From JBEKCP01 sp050014815 (GTDB lineage Bacteria; Planctomycetota; Planctomycetia; Pirellulales; Thermoguttaceae), in NCBI GenBank assembly GCA_050014815.1, contig JBEKCP010000237.1, positions 1 to 8,513 of the forward strand: DNA of 8,513 bases, read 5' to 3'. A program made the position numbers and the translations under genes. Below, one piece after another: positions 1 through 6,232 of the stretch; position 1 is the stretch's first letter; each line of letters begins with the position of its first letter. Under the pieces are notes generated by a model. It searched no databases, was not told where the DNA came from, and saw only the letters and a list, made by a program, of their open reading frames with translations.

Positions 1-559
1 GGAGGATCAGGCCCCGAGCCCCCACGCCGCGGCCGGCAAGAAAGAGCATGGTCGGGATGCGGATGTCGGGCTGACCGTCCAGTTGGGCCTGCACGCGGGA
101 CTCCTCGACCACCGAGAGCACCGTATGCCGCTTCATCCGCAGCGGGTCCTTCAGCGTGAACGCCGGCAGATCGACGTGTTTCTGCGTCCTGTGGGTTCGC
201 GTCTTGTCATACGATTTGCCGGCCAACTCCTCGGCTGCCAAACCGCCCAGCGCGGCCGTAACGGCGATCTGGAGCATCGCGGGGAGCGGGCGAGGGTCGT
301 AGAGCTCGATCGTTTGGCCGGGATCGAGCACGAGCCGGCGGCCGCCGGGGGCTTTTACGGCGACTTGCTCTTTTTCTCGCGAAACGATCTCGAAGGTTTC
401 CTGCTCCCCGGGAACCAGGGCCCCGGCCTTGAGCGTGCCGTCCTCGGTCGCGCGGAGGAAGCGTCCGTCGGCCGACCGCAGGACGACCTTTTCGGCCGCA
501 CCCGACGGCGACCCCAAGAGCAAGATTGCCGAGAGCGCCAGGATACCGCCGCGGAACAT
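1..559 (-). CDS. Secreted protein with fascin-like beta-trefoil segment (3' end outside window)
   Basis: This is an open frame of 186 codons that starts at ATG 559-557 and runs off the left edge without a stop, so the C-terminus is missing. The first 22 or so residues form a signal peptide: MFRGG, a hydrophobic core, then a small-residue cleavage site near SGAA/EK, so the product is probably exported. Residues about 24-60 (KVVLRSADGRFLRA, then LKAG and ETFEIV) resemble one repeat of a fascin-like beta-trefoil, a fold often used to bind sugars or other ligands. The remainder (about 80-186) includes a small-residue hydrophobic stretch (AMLQIAVTAALGGLAAEEL) and a basic segment (KTRTHRTQKH) that I do not recognise. 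No good Shine-Dalgarno precedes the ATG. It lies 73 nt downstream of the glycoside hydrolase gene on the same strand and may be cotranscribed with it. The frame and signal peptide are well supported; the domain call is inference from a short motif. Confidence 0.72.
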   Translation of the reverse strand, partial: MFRGGILALSAILLLGSPSGAAEKVVLRSADGRFLRATEDGTLKAGALVPGEQETFEIVSREKEQVAVKAPGGRRLVLDPGQTIELYDPRPLPAMLQIAVTAALGGLAAEELAGKSYDKTRTHRTQKHVDLPAFTLKDPLRMKRHTVLSVVEESRVQAQLDGQPDIRIPTMLFLAGRGVGARGLIL

Positions 560-605
560 GGCGGCATGTTACCCGGCGGCGGGGCCCGGCTTCAAGCCCA
601 GTTTC

Positions 606-637
606 ACTAGCCCGAAGCGCAAGCGAGGGATGCTAGT
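606..637. repeat. Half copy of the REP-like repeat, at the glycoside hydrolase stop codon
   Basis: Positions 609-629 match, base for base over 21 nt, the reverse complement of part of the right arm of the hairpin repeat at 5064-5089. Only one arm is present here. It is framed by the short inverted repeat ACTAGC (606-611) / GCTAGT (632-637). The second of these contains the TAG stop codon of the hydrolase gene on the minus strand. The element therefore fills the gap between the hydrolase and the fascin-like gene. The exact match is seen directly; calling it a dispersed family member is inference from two loci in this window and from general recollection of such repeats in planctomycete genomes. 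Confidence 0.75.
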
Positions 638-2243
638 CCACGATCACGCCGGGCGAGTCGTGCGCCAGCCTGTAGGTGCTGTAGAGCGTCAGGCTGTTGG
701 GAGGGAGCTTGTCGCGGAGCTCGCCTCCCGGCGGCCCTATCGAGAACTCGCCCTGGGGATCGACTTTCACGTCGGTGCGGTCCCGCTGGGCTTCGTCGTA
801 GCGGTAGCGGAAAAGCCGGACCGGCTTGGAGAGGCATTCGAGTGCGAGCCTGAGGGGGAACTCCGCGGGCGCATCGTTGACGATGGCCAGCGTGAGGTTT
901 CCGCGCGGGCTGCGGAAGGCGGCGCAGAATACCCGCTGCCACTGGTCAATTTTGCCCCCCTCGACCCGGCTGGCCAGCACCGCCGAGTGCTTCGCCGTGA
1001 ACCGGCTCAAGAGGCCCAGGCAGAAGTAGCTGTTGGCGTGGGGCGGGAAGTCCGCCAGCAGCTTCTTGCCTTGCCGATCCCACGTATCGACGAACTGCCA
1101 CTGCCCGTCCAGGTCGCCGCGGTTCAGGAAGCTCCAGCGGTTGAAGCCGTCGACGCCGGTGTTGGCCAGCCGGACGACCAGTTCGCTGCCGGCCAGCGCC
1201 GCCTGCGGCGAGTTCGGGCCGGGCTTGTCGGGCAGCCAGCCGTAGGCCATCGTTCCGAACTCGGAGAGGAACAGCGGCTTGCCCTCGCGATGGGCGAACG
1301 CCGCCCAGACAGCGGCCTTCGACTCCTGCCGGGCGATGTGGCCCCGGCTGCGGAAGTCGAAATCGGCATCGTAATCGTGGAAATCGTACGCCCCCAGCAC
1401 GCCGAGGTAGTCGTAACCTCCCGGGATCTCAGCCGGGAACCCGCCACGGGTAACGTCCGGCCCCGAGAGCGGCAGCCGGAGCCCCCGCTTGTCGAGCGCC
1501 TTGCGGACCGCGGCCAGTCCCGGCCCGATCGAGAGCGGCTTGTTGGGCGGGGCCTGCCACCAGGAGAACTTCTCGCCCGGCTCATTGGTAATGCACAGCG
1601 ACTTGATGCACGTGTACCCGCGACGGTTGATCAAATGATCCATCAGCGTCGCCAGGCCCTCGGCGAAGGCATCCAGGTCGGCCGGCGCGCTGTGGACCCG
1701 CGAGATCGGGTCGTCGCGGAACTCCGGGTAGGCCAGCCACGCGGCGTTGCACCACATCTGCTGGAAAAACACGTCCGCGCCGCTCTGCTGGTTCCAGTCG
1801 AGAATGCGGTAAAGGATCCGCATTTCCGGGCTATCGAAGGTGAACTTGTTCCGCTCGGGCTCGTAGATCCGCTGCTCGACCTCCACGCGATTCCAATCGA
1901 GGCCGAGCCAGGCGGCGTGGCGGTAGATTTGCCGCCAGGCCCGGTCGTCTTCGGCTCCCGGGTAGCCGCCCCAGCCGCTGCCGCCGTGGCTCTCCATCTG
2001 GAACGTCGGGTGCTTGACGCCGTAGGGGATGGTGGCCTCCATGGCGTGCCAGGACGCGCCCATGCCGCCGCGCATCGTGTTGACCACCTTGCCGCAATCG
2101 ACGGTGGCCAGCACCGCGCCCCCTGGAGCAGAAGGGCGGGCGTCCGTTTCAGGCGATGCGGCCGGCTCGCCGCCGCCAGCCCGGGGGCAGGAGACCGCGA
2201 CCACGCCTGAGAGCAGCAGGCCGGAGACGATTCGCTTATACAT
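633..2243 (-). CDS. Exported clan GH-A-like glycoside hydrolase (possible lipoprotein)
   Basis: A 536-residue protein that probably cleaves or remodels polysaccharide outside the cytoplasm; the substrate cannot be read from the sequence. The start at 2243 is preferred because GGGAG lies 8 nt upstream and MYKRIVSGLLLSGVVAVSC is a signal sequence ending in a lipobox-like AVSC (Cys19). An in-frame ATG 120 nt further upstream would bury the signal. The body reads as a (beta/alpha)8 barrel. CITNEPGE places Asn220-Glu221 at the usual acid/base position at the end of strand 4, FLSEFG places Glu328 at the strand-7 nucleophile, and FNRWSFLN (about 367-374) fits strand 8. Residues about 410-536 look like the beta-sandwich found behind the barrel in GH30/GH39-type enzymes. 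I cannot assign a CAZy family: GH5, GH30, GH39 or an unclassified group are all possible. It sits 37 nt after the terminator of the membrane-protein pair and is followed by the fascin-like gene. The enzyme class is fairly sure; the lipid anchor is tentative because the lipobox is not canonical. Confidence 0.82.
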   Translation of the reverse strand: MYKRIVSGLLLSGVVAVSCPRAGGGEPAASPETDARPSAPGGAVLATVDCGKVVNTMRGGMGASWHAMEATIPYGVKHPTFQMESHGGSGWGGYPGAEDDRAWRQIYRHAAWLGLDWNRVEVEQRIYEPERNKFTFDSPEMRILYRILDWNQQSGADVFFQQMWCNAAWLAYPEFRDDPISRVHSAPADLDAFAEGLATLMDHLINRRGYTCIKSLCITNEPGEKFSWWQAPPNKPLSIGPGLAAVRKALDKRGLRLPLSGPDVTRGGFPAEIPGGYDYLGVLGAYDFHDYDADFDFRSRGHIARQESKAAVWAAFAHREGKPLFLSEFGTMAYGWLPDKPGPNSPQAALAGSELVVRLANTGVDGFNRWSFLNRGDLDGQWQFVDTWDRQGKKLLADFPPHANSYFCLGLLSRFTAKHSAVLASRVEGGKIDQWQRVFCAAFRSPRGNLTLAIVNDAPAEFPLRLALECLSKPVRLFRYRYDEAQRDRTDVKVDPQGEFSIGPPGGELRDKLPPNSLTLYSTYRLAHDSPGVIVD

Positions 2244-2272
2244 TGTTGAATCTCCCTGGTTCGTCCATGCTC

Positions 2273-2299
2273 GAAGAAACCCGCGACCGGCGGTCGCGG
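2273..2299 (-). terminator. Intrinsic terminator after the membrane-protein pair
   Basis: A perfect 8-bp GC stem (2281-2288 paired with 2292-2299) with a 3-nt loop is followed on the minus strand by GTTTCTTC. It lies 68 nt past the stop codon of the 224-residue membrane protein and just before the hydrolase ribosome-binding site. An AAAG run on the other side gives CTTTA on the plus strand, so weak bidirectional action is possible. The T-run is short, so efficiency is uncertain. Confidence 0.6.
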
Positions 2300-2366
2300 C
2301 TTTATGCAACAATTCTGCTGCCTTCCGGTGAAGTTTGCAAGCGGCCCGCCGCATCAATGCCACGGC

Positions 2367-3041
2367 TTACTGGGCGACGGCATCGTAGATCAGCTTCGCG
2401 ACGACCTCGTACGCGTTGCCCCAGCCCTCCCGGCGGAGGAACTGGACGGGCGAACCGGGAGCGCCGACGAACGGCCGCAGCAGCCATGCCATTTGGATAC
2501 CGACGAAAACGTAGATTGCCAGCCATGTCCAGAGCATCCAGCGGTGCCGCGGATTGCGTTGGACCAGCGGGCGGTAGTAGCCGCGGAGGAGTGCCTGCCC
2601 GGCCAGGCTTGCGGCAGCGAACATCAGCCCGTTGAATCGCAGCGCGGCCTCGTAGTCCGCCGAGGAGGCGTACCACAAGAGCGTAAAGGGGGCCAGCGAG
2701 GCCAGCACGATCGCCAGGCCGGCCTGGGTGGCCATGACGGCGCGGACCGCGTCGGCAAGATCGCGCCGCAGGCCGAGGAGCGTATTGAGCACGAAGAAGC
2801 TCGGCAACCCGATCAGGAACGTGGCCAGTAGCAGCAGGGGCACCTTGGCGGCCGAGTACAGGACCTGCCACAGGCGGTCGCCCAGCACGCCGCCGAAGAC
2901 ACCCATCGCCGTCCCGTATGCGATCCCGAACAGGAGGACGGCCGCCGCCAGCCAGACCAGCGCGCGGCCGCCTTCGGCGGGGCGCGCGGCCAAGCCGCGT
3001 CGCCGCAGGATGTCGTCGGCATGCAGCATGAGGCGAGTCAT
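2367..3041 (-). CDS. Five-helix membrane protein, paralogue of upstream gene
   Basis: A 224-residue integral membrane protein of unknown function. Five hydrophobic segments are visible at about 28-51, 58-89, 97-124, 133-153 and 168-188. The conserved stretch MAWLLRPFVGAPGSPVQFLR (184-203) follows the last helix. It is clearly homologous to the product of the gene 43 nt upstream: shared landmarks are YG..MG in helix 1, SA.KVP in helix 2, PS..V.N.L.G after it, VLASL.P in helix 3, and the RPF.G.PG.P motif near the C-terminus. It lacks the proline-rich insert that its paralogue has between helices 4 and 5. The ATG at 3041 is chosen because residues encoded further upstream are low-complexity S/R/A-rich and overlap the previous gene. 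The ribosome-binding site is poor, so translation may depend on the upstream gene. A YIP1-like family is conceivable but unproven. Confidence 0.78.
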   Translation of the reverse strand: MTRLMLHADDILRRRGLAARPAEGGRALVWLAAAVLLFGIAYGTAMGVFGGVLGDRLWQVLYSAAKVPLLLLATFLIGLPSFFVLNTLLGLRRDLADAVRAVMATQAGLAIVLASLAPFTLLWYASSADYEAALRFNGLMFAAASLAGQALLRGYYRPLVQRNPRHRWMLWTWLAIYVFVGIQMAWLLRPFVGAPGSPVQFLRREGWGNAYEVVAKLIYDAVAQ

Positions 3042-3084
3042 GGGAGGGCCCGCGTCCTCGGCGCACGGCCGGGTTGCGGTCGCG

Positions 3085-3903
3085 TCAAGAGAAGAGGCTC
3101 CGCAGCGTTTGGAAAATCGCCTCGAAGAAATTCGACTCCCGCGTGCGGAACCACTGGAAGGGCGTGCCGGGGCTGCCAATGAAGGGCCGCAGGACCCAGC
3201 CCATCTGCGCCCCGACCAGTCCGAAAATCACCACCCAGCAGTTGAACACCGCCTTGACCTGCCGACCGAGCACGTGGCCCGGCAGCCTTTCCAGCGCGCC
3301 GGGCTCCTCGGCGATTTGCACCTCGGGGGTCTCCGCCTCGGGCGGTAATCCGGCGGGCGGGGCGGGCAGGGACACCGCGATGGGCGGCACGGGCGCCCGC
3401 GGCGCCGCGGCCAGCCGGTTCAGCGTCTGGAGCAGAAACACCAGGCCCAATGCGCCGGACACCGCGAACAACAACACGTTCAAGAGGACCATGAAGGAAT
3501 AGCTCGTCGTGCTCAGCGAGAAGAAAGCGAGGATCGGCCCGAGCGAAGCCAGCACCGCCACGTTCACCCCCAGCGAGGCAATCAACAACCGAAACAGCGC
3601 CGGCAGGTTCAACCGCGACCCGACCAGCGCGTTGAAAACGTAGAGCGACGGGAATGTCACCGCCAGCGTGAGGAAGAATAGCGCGGGTACCTTGATCGCG
3701 CTGGCCGCCAGTTGCACGTAGACCGGGCCGTCGGGACGAAAGACGGCGAAGCAGCCCATGCACAGTCCGTACACCACTGCCAGCAGGAAGGCCACCACGG
3801 AGAGCCCGCCGGCCGGGATCCTGATGTCCTCGCCCCGCAGCACCGCCATTCGCGTGGCCTCGCCACGGAGAACTCGATCAAGCTCTTTCAGCCAGTGCAA
3901 CAT
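3085..3903 (-). CDS. Five-helix membrane protein with Pro-rich linker, first gene of a paralogous pair
   Basis: A 272-residue integral membrane protein of unknown function. It starts at ATG 3903 with GGAGG 8 nt upstream. A short amphipathic N-terminus (MLHWLKELDRVLRGE) is followed by helices at about 33-55, 64-95, 104-130, 135-161 and 216-239. A roughly 50-residue Ala/Pro/Glu-rich linker (about 165-212) separates helices 4 and 5. After the last helix comes MGWVLRPFIGSPGTPFQWFR (234-253), closely matching the same position in the next gene, then an aromatic tail. The two genes look like a tandem duplication, and equal helix number suggests they may form a heteromer. Transcription probably starts from the promoter at 3954-3982. 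No enzyme or transporter signature is visible, and no charged residues sit inside the helices to suggest an ion path. Confidence 0.82.
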   Translation of the reverse strand: MLHWLKELDRVLRGEATRMAVLRGEDIRIPAGGLSVVAFLLAVVYGLCMGCFAVFRPDGPVYVQLAASAIKVPALFFLTLAVTFPSLYVFNALVGSRLNLPALFRLLIASLGVNVAVLASLGPILAFFSLSTTSYSFMVLLNVLLFAVSGALGLVFLLQTLNRLAAAPRAPVPPIAVSLPAPPAGLPPEAETPEVQIAEEPGALERLPGHVLGRQVKAVFNCWVVIFGLVGAQMGWVLRPFIGSPGTPFQWFRTRESNFFEAIFQTLRSLFS

Positions 3904-3953
3904 GGATTCGTCCTCCGATACCCGGTAGCAGCGATCAATGCCAGGCGAGCTAA

Positions 3954-3982
3954 AGTATAGTTCGCCGGAGAGGGGCCCGCAA
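3954..3982 (-). promoter_or_regulatory. Sigma-70-type promoter for the membrane-protein pair
   Basis: On the minus strand a -10 box TATACT (3959-3954, five of six consensus bases) lies exactly 17 nt after TTGCGG (3982-3977), which keeps only the TTG of the consensus -35. A start near 3947 would give a leader of about 45 nt ending in the GGAGG site before the ATG at 3903. It sits in the gap just after the mscS terminator, where a promoter for the next unit is expected. Confidence 0.6.
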
Positions 3983-3994
3983 ACAAGTGGTCGA

Positions 3995-4034
3995 ATGGAA
4001 AGAGCCCTGGGGCCGGCTGCCCGGCCTCAGGGCT
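3995..4034 (-). terminator. Terminator of the mechanosensitive channel gene
   Basis: The arms 4003-4016 and 4021-4034 form a 14-bp GC-rich stem with one mismatch and a 4-nt loop. On the minus strand this is followed by CTTTCC. It begins 30 nt beyond the stop codon of the channel gene and ends the unit before the next promoter. The U-tract is broken by two Cs, so termination may be incomplete. Confidence 0.65.
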
Positions 4035-4063
4035 CGTAAGCGGGATCTCGACGAATCGCCGGC

Positions 4064-4906
4064 CTACCGGACGGCCTCGTTGAGCATCTTGGTGTTCGGG
4101 ACGGTGTGCCGGCAGAGCAGTCCGGCCTCCTCCGTCTCGACGATGGTGGCCACCGGCCCGACCTCGCGGACCGTGCCTTCCAGGCCGGCCACCGTGACAT
4201 GGTCGCCGGAGGTCATCCGCTGGCGGAGGTAATAGCCGGACAGGATCCCGGCCATTACGTCGCGGCCGCCGAACCCCAGGGCCAGGCCGAAGCCCAGCGC
4301 CAGACCGCCGCAGGCGATCAGGATCAGTCGATCCAACAGGGGCAATTCGATCCCGAGCTGCTTGAACGCCGCGATGAACGTCAGCAGGGCCAGGACGTAG
4401 TAGCACACGTTGGCCAACCGCTCGGCATAGGAGATGCCTAGCCGATCGGTGCTGGTGGCGATCACGCCCCGCAGGAAGCTGGCGATCAAGAGTCCCACCA
4501 CGACCACGACCGTGGCGACCAGCAGCTTCGGGATGTAGTTGACGACGGCTGCCATCGCATCTGTGAGCGTCTGCAACTCAAGGACCTTGAAACCGGCCAT
4601 GATGAACACGCACATCAACAGCCAGAACACGAGCGTGCCGACGATGGCCGGAACGCTTCGCTGGATTCCCGTGTGCCGCATCGACTCGGCCAGGCCGCTC
4701 CGCTCGGCGGCCGTCTGGAGACCGAGCTTCTCGCTCAACGTGGTGAACACCCTGGCGACCAGCCGGGCCACCACGTAGCCAACTACCACGATCGCCAACG
4801 TCCCCAGCACCTTCGGTGCGTAGGCGACCACCTCGGTGTAGCTGTTCTCCCCCGCGGTCTTCACCGCATCAATCATTGTCGTGACCATTGTCGTAACGCC
4901 TGCCAT
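4064..4906 (-). CDS. Short MscS-family / CmpX-like mechanosensitive ion channel
   Basis: A 280-residue inner-membrane protein of the small-conductance mechanosensitive channel superfamily, which opens under membrane tension to release solutes or ions. The start at 4906 is set by AAGGAG 7 nt upstream; an in-frame ATG 39 nt earlier has no such site. Membrane helices are at about 31-53, 86-108, 126-148, 162-183 and 189-213. The first four come from an internal duplication: VVAYAPKVLGTLAIVVVGYV (26-45) repeats as VVNYIPKLLVATVVVVVGLL (121-140), as in the conserved-TM-helix repeats of CmpX-like proteins. The Gly/Ala-rich last helix (GGLALGFGLALGFGGRDVMAG, about 200-220) matches the pore helix of MscS, and residues 229-275 form its beta domain with the closing VPN motif. 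The protein stops there and lacks the large cytoplasmic alpha/beta cage of full MscS. This is usual for CmpX-like members, not necessarily a truncation. It is a single-gene unit with its own terminator. Confidence 0.88.
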   Translation of the reverse strand: MAGVTTMVTTMIDAVKTAGENSYTEVVAYAPKVLGTLAIVVVGYVVARLVARVFTTLSEKLGLQTAAERSGLAESMRHTGIQRSVPAIVGTLVFWLLMCVFIMAGFKVLELQTLTDAMAAVVNYIPKLLVATVVVVVGLLIASFLRGVIATSTDRLGISYAERLANVCYYVLALLTFIAAFKQLGIELPLLDRLILIACGGLALGFGLALGFGGRDVMAGILSGYYLRQRMTSGDHVTVAGLEGTVREVGPVATIVETEEAGLLCRHTVPNTKMLNEAVR

Positions 4907-5022
4907 AGTTCTGCTCCTTTTTCTTGGATCGAGGACAGAGGACACATCGAACCGGGCCGTTCTCGTCGGCCTCCAAAAGCTCTGTTGCCGGCCGGCCGGC
5001 CCGCGTCACACGCGTTTCTCGG

Positions 5023-5089
5023 ACACCAGCCCGACGCGCAAGCGAGGGTAACTCGCTGCCAGTCCCTCGCTTGCGCTTCGGGCTGGTGT
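5023..5089. repeat. Long REP-like hairpin repeat
   Basis: Two 26-nt arms (5023-5048 and 5064-5089) are inverted copies with a single mismatch, separated by a 15-nt loop. As RNA this would form a very stable hairpin on either strand. It lies 28 nt past the stop of the sigma-operon small gene and 117 nt before the start of the channel gene, so it could protect a 3' end or block read-through, although no U-tract follows. Part of one arm recurs exactly at 609-629. Both copies are intergenic, which fits a mobile REP/MITE-like element. Confidence 0.85.
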
Positions 5090-5116
5090 TTGCCCATGAA
5101 TAATCCGGGCAAGCGG

Positions 5117-5347
5117 CTATTTCTCCGGGCGGCCATCGTCGGCGAACTCTCCGGTAAGGGTGAAGGCGACAAATCCCCCCAGGGCGCGGAAGAAGTGGCC
5201 CAGCGCCCAGGGCGCGGCCCCCGTGACCAGCTCCACCACGTGCTGGACCACCAGCGACCGGTTCAGCCGCTGGTGCAACTGCCGGTCGAACTCCGGCGGC
5301 GGGTCGCGAACCTCGATCTCAGCGAGTTGTTCCAGAAAGTCCTTCAT
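5117..5347 (-). CDS. Small hydrophobic protein paired with ECF sigma factor (putative regulator)
   Basis: A 76-residue protein whose ATG (5347) follows the sigma-factor stop codon by 4 nt, so translation is probably coupled; no separate Shine-Dalgarno is seen. The N-terminus is acidic (MKDFLEQLAEIEV). Then PPPEFDRQLHQRLNRSL leads into a hydrophobic or amphipathic stretch at about 33-66 (VVQHVVELV, APWALGHFFRALGGFVAFTL). There is no HxxxCxxC zinc motif and no periplasmic domain, so it is not a classical zinc anti-sigma factor. Position and size suggest a membrane-associated partner that holds or modulates the sigma factor; I recall similar small proteins after ECF genes in planctomycetes, but the role is inference. 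It ends 28 nt before the hairpin repeat. Confidence 0.75.
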   Translation of the reverse strand: MKDFLEQLAEIEVRDPPPEFDRQLHQRLNRSLVVQHVVELVTGAAPWALGHFFRALGGFVAFTLTGEFADDGRPEK

Positions 5348-5351
5348 GATT

Positions 5352-5918
5352 CTACGGGAGGGGAGGATTGGGGGAGTTGTATCGAGATTGCAGTTTTTCC
5401 CGGGCGCGGCTCAGCCGCATTTTGCAGGCGGAGACCGACAGCTCGAACATCGCCGCCAGCTCCTCGTAGTCGTAGTTCTCGGCGTACTTGAGGATGAGCA
5501 TGGCGCGGTCCTCTTCGTCGAGCGTTTCCAGCATCTGGACCAGGTCCAGGGCCAGGCCCGGCGGACTGGCCCCGCGGGCCGCCTGGCGGGATTCCCAGTC
5601 GGGCTCCGCAGCGACGCTCTCGTGACGTCGCCGCCGGCCGCGGCCACGCCGAATCTCCAGGCACGTCCGGACCGCCACCGAGTGGACCCACGTGGCGTAC
5701 TTGGACCGGCCGGCATAACGGCCGCGGTGCAGGAATAAGCGGAGAAAGACTTCCTGGGCGGCGTCGTTGGCGTCTTGCTCGTTGCCCAACAACCGGAACG
5801 AAATCCGCCAGACCCGCTGCCGGAAGCGGTCCACCAGGGCAACGAACGCCGGTCCGTCCGAGTTCTCCCGGGCGGCCGCGGCAGCCAGTTGCTCATCGGT
5901 ACACTGCGTAAGATCCAC
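5352..5918 (-). CDS. RNA polymerase sigma factor, ECF subfamily
   Basis: A 188-residue group 4 sigma factor that directs core RNA polymerase to a specific regulon. Region 2 spans about 25-91: FVALVDRFRQRVWRISFRLL, the DANDAAQEVFLRLF signature (49-62), and the -10-recognising KYATWVHSVAVRTCLEIRR. A basic linker (GRGRRRRHE) follows, then region 4 at about 124-178. Its helix-turn-helix YEELAAMFELSVSACKMRLS contacts the -35 element. Regions 1.1 and 3 are absent, as expected for ECF factors, and the length is typical. The start is GTG at 5918, supported by AGGA 7 nt upstream. It is cotranscribed with the 76-residue downstream gene. The divergent gene across a 372-nt gap is the Cys-rich exported protein, a candidate target. 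No clear autoregulatory GGAAC-type promoter was found upstream. Confidence 0.92.
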   Translation of the reverse strand: MDLTQCTDEQLAAAAARENSDGPAFVALVDRFRQRVWRISFRLLGNEQDANDAAQEVFLRLFLHRGRYAGRSKYATWVHSVAVRTCLEIRRGRGRRRRHESVAAEPDWESRQAARGASPPGLALDLVQMLETLDEEDRAMLILKYAENYDYEELAAMFELSVSACKMRLSRAREKLQSRYNSPNPPLP

Positions 5919-5974
5919 GAGTGCGTCCTACGGCTTAGTTGCCGGTGGGGGCCGGGGCGTCACGGGGATAAATA

Positions 5975-6055
5975 GGGATTGGGGATTAGGGATTAGGGAT
6001 TGGGAAGAAGGGGGAAGGCGGAAGCACGCCAGTCCAATCCCCAATCCCCAATCCC
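5975..6055. repeat. GGGATT(G/A) short tandem repeats in inverted orientation
   Basis: The left arm (5975-6004) is four 7-nt units of GGGATTG or GGGATTA. The right arm (6034-6055) is three units of the complement, CCAATCC/CCCAATC. They pair over 22 nt with two mismatches and enclose a 29-nt segment that itself has a small GGCG/CGCC stem (6017-6020 with 6027-6030). Runs of three or four G at regular spacing could also form a G-quadruplex on the plus strand. It resembles a dispersed intergenic repeat. Confidence 0.75.
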
Positions 6056-6069
6056 TTGTACCCATGAAA

Positions 6070-6202
6070 GCGATTGCGATTCAAGGGCGAATGGCCGGGA
6101 CAACCGTTACGGAAGGCAAGGCCGGCATATGCGGCCTCGCGATCTACGTTCTCTGGCGAAAACGGGTTGTCTGGCTAAGCAATCGCGTCGGGAGGCGACG
6201 AT
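6070..6202 (+). ncRNA. Candidate structured RNA: leader or small RNA of unknown class
   Basis: The plus strand folds into nested stems. A perfect 8-bp closing stem pairs 6070-6077 with 6179-6186 (GCGATTGC / GCAATCGC). Inside it are a small hairpin, 6079-6082 with 6089-6092 (ATTC/GAAT), and a long stem, 6094-6108 with 6161-6175, of 14 pairs including one G-U and two single-base bulges; together they make a three-way junction. The long stem encloses a 6-bp hairpin (6119-6124 with 6132-6137, loop GCATATG) and a 3-bp CGC/GCG stem (6138-6140 with 6156-6158). A further hairpin, 6186-6190 with 6196-6200, shows GGAGG in its loop and competes for the last base of the closing stem. The G-U pair at 6098/6172 would be a mismatch on the other strand, which favours the plus strand. 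It does not match any riboswitch consensus I could recall, nor 6S, SRP or tmRNA. It ends about 90 nt before the Cys-rich gene. Function is not known. Confidence 0.4.
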
Positions 6203-6232
6203 AGGAGAGCCTAGATAGGACCCCAAACCCCT

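Noticed and set aside
83..610. 175-codon plus-strand frame at the left edge
   Set aside because: The opposite strand encodes a signal peptide and a fascin-like segment over the same bases; this frame has no recognisable motif.
429..2210. 593-codon open frame on the plus strand across the hydrolase gene
   Set aside because: It is antisense to a gene with signal peptide, catalytic motifs and a ribosome-binding site. The translation is low-complexity and Arg/Val/Glu-rich, as expected from the complement of GC-rich codons.
2244..2363. Upstream ATG extending the hydrolase by 40 residues
   Set aside because: The extension would cross the terminator hairpin and bury the signal sequence; the ATG at 2243 has GGGAG at the right distance.
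2244..2366. Promoter for the hydrolase gene (TTCACC-17-TTGCAT on the minus strand)
   Set aside because: Both boxes are poor matches and the start would fall inside the terminator hairpin; not supportable as a feature.
6070..6202. Known riboswitch, 6S RNA, SRP RNA or tRNA
   Set aside because: I compared by eye with remembered consensus cores (TPP, cobalamin, FMN, c-di-GMP, SRP GGAAGG-type loop and others) and found no match beyond the short string CGGAAGG, which lacks the SRP context.
6064..6204. 46-codon frame on the plus strand in the divergent gap
   Set aside because: No ribosome-binding site, codon use unlike the neighbours, and it coincides with the nested stem region. A leader peptide cannot be fully excluded.
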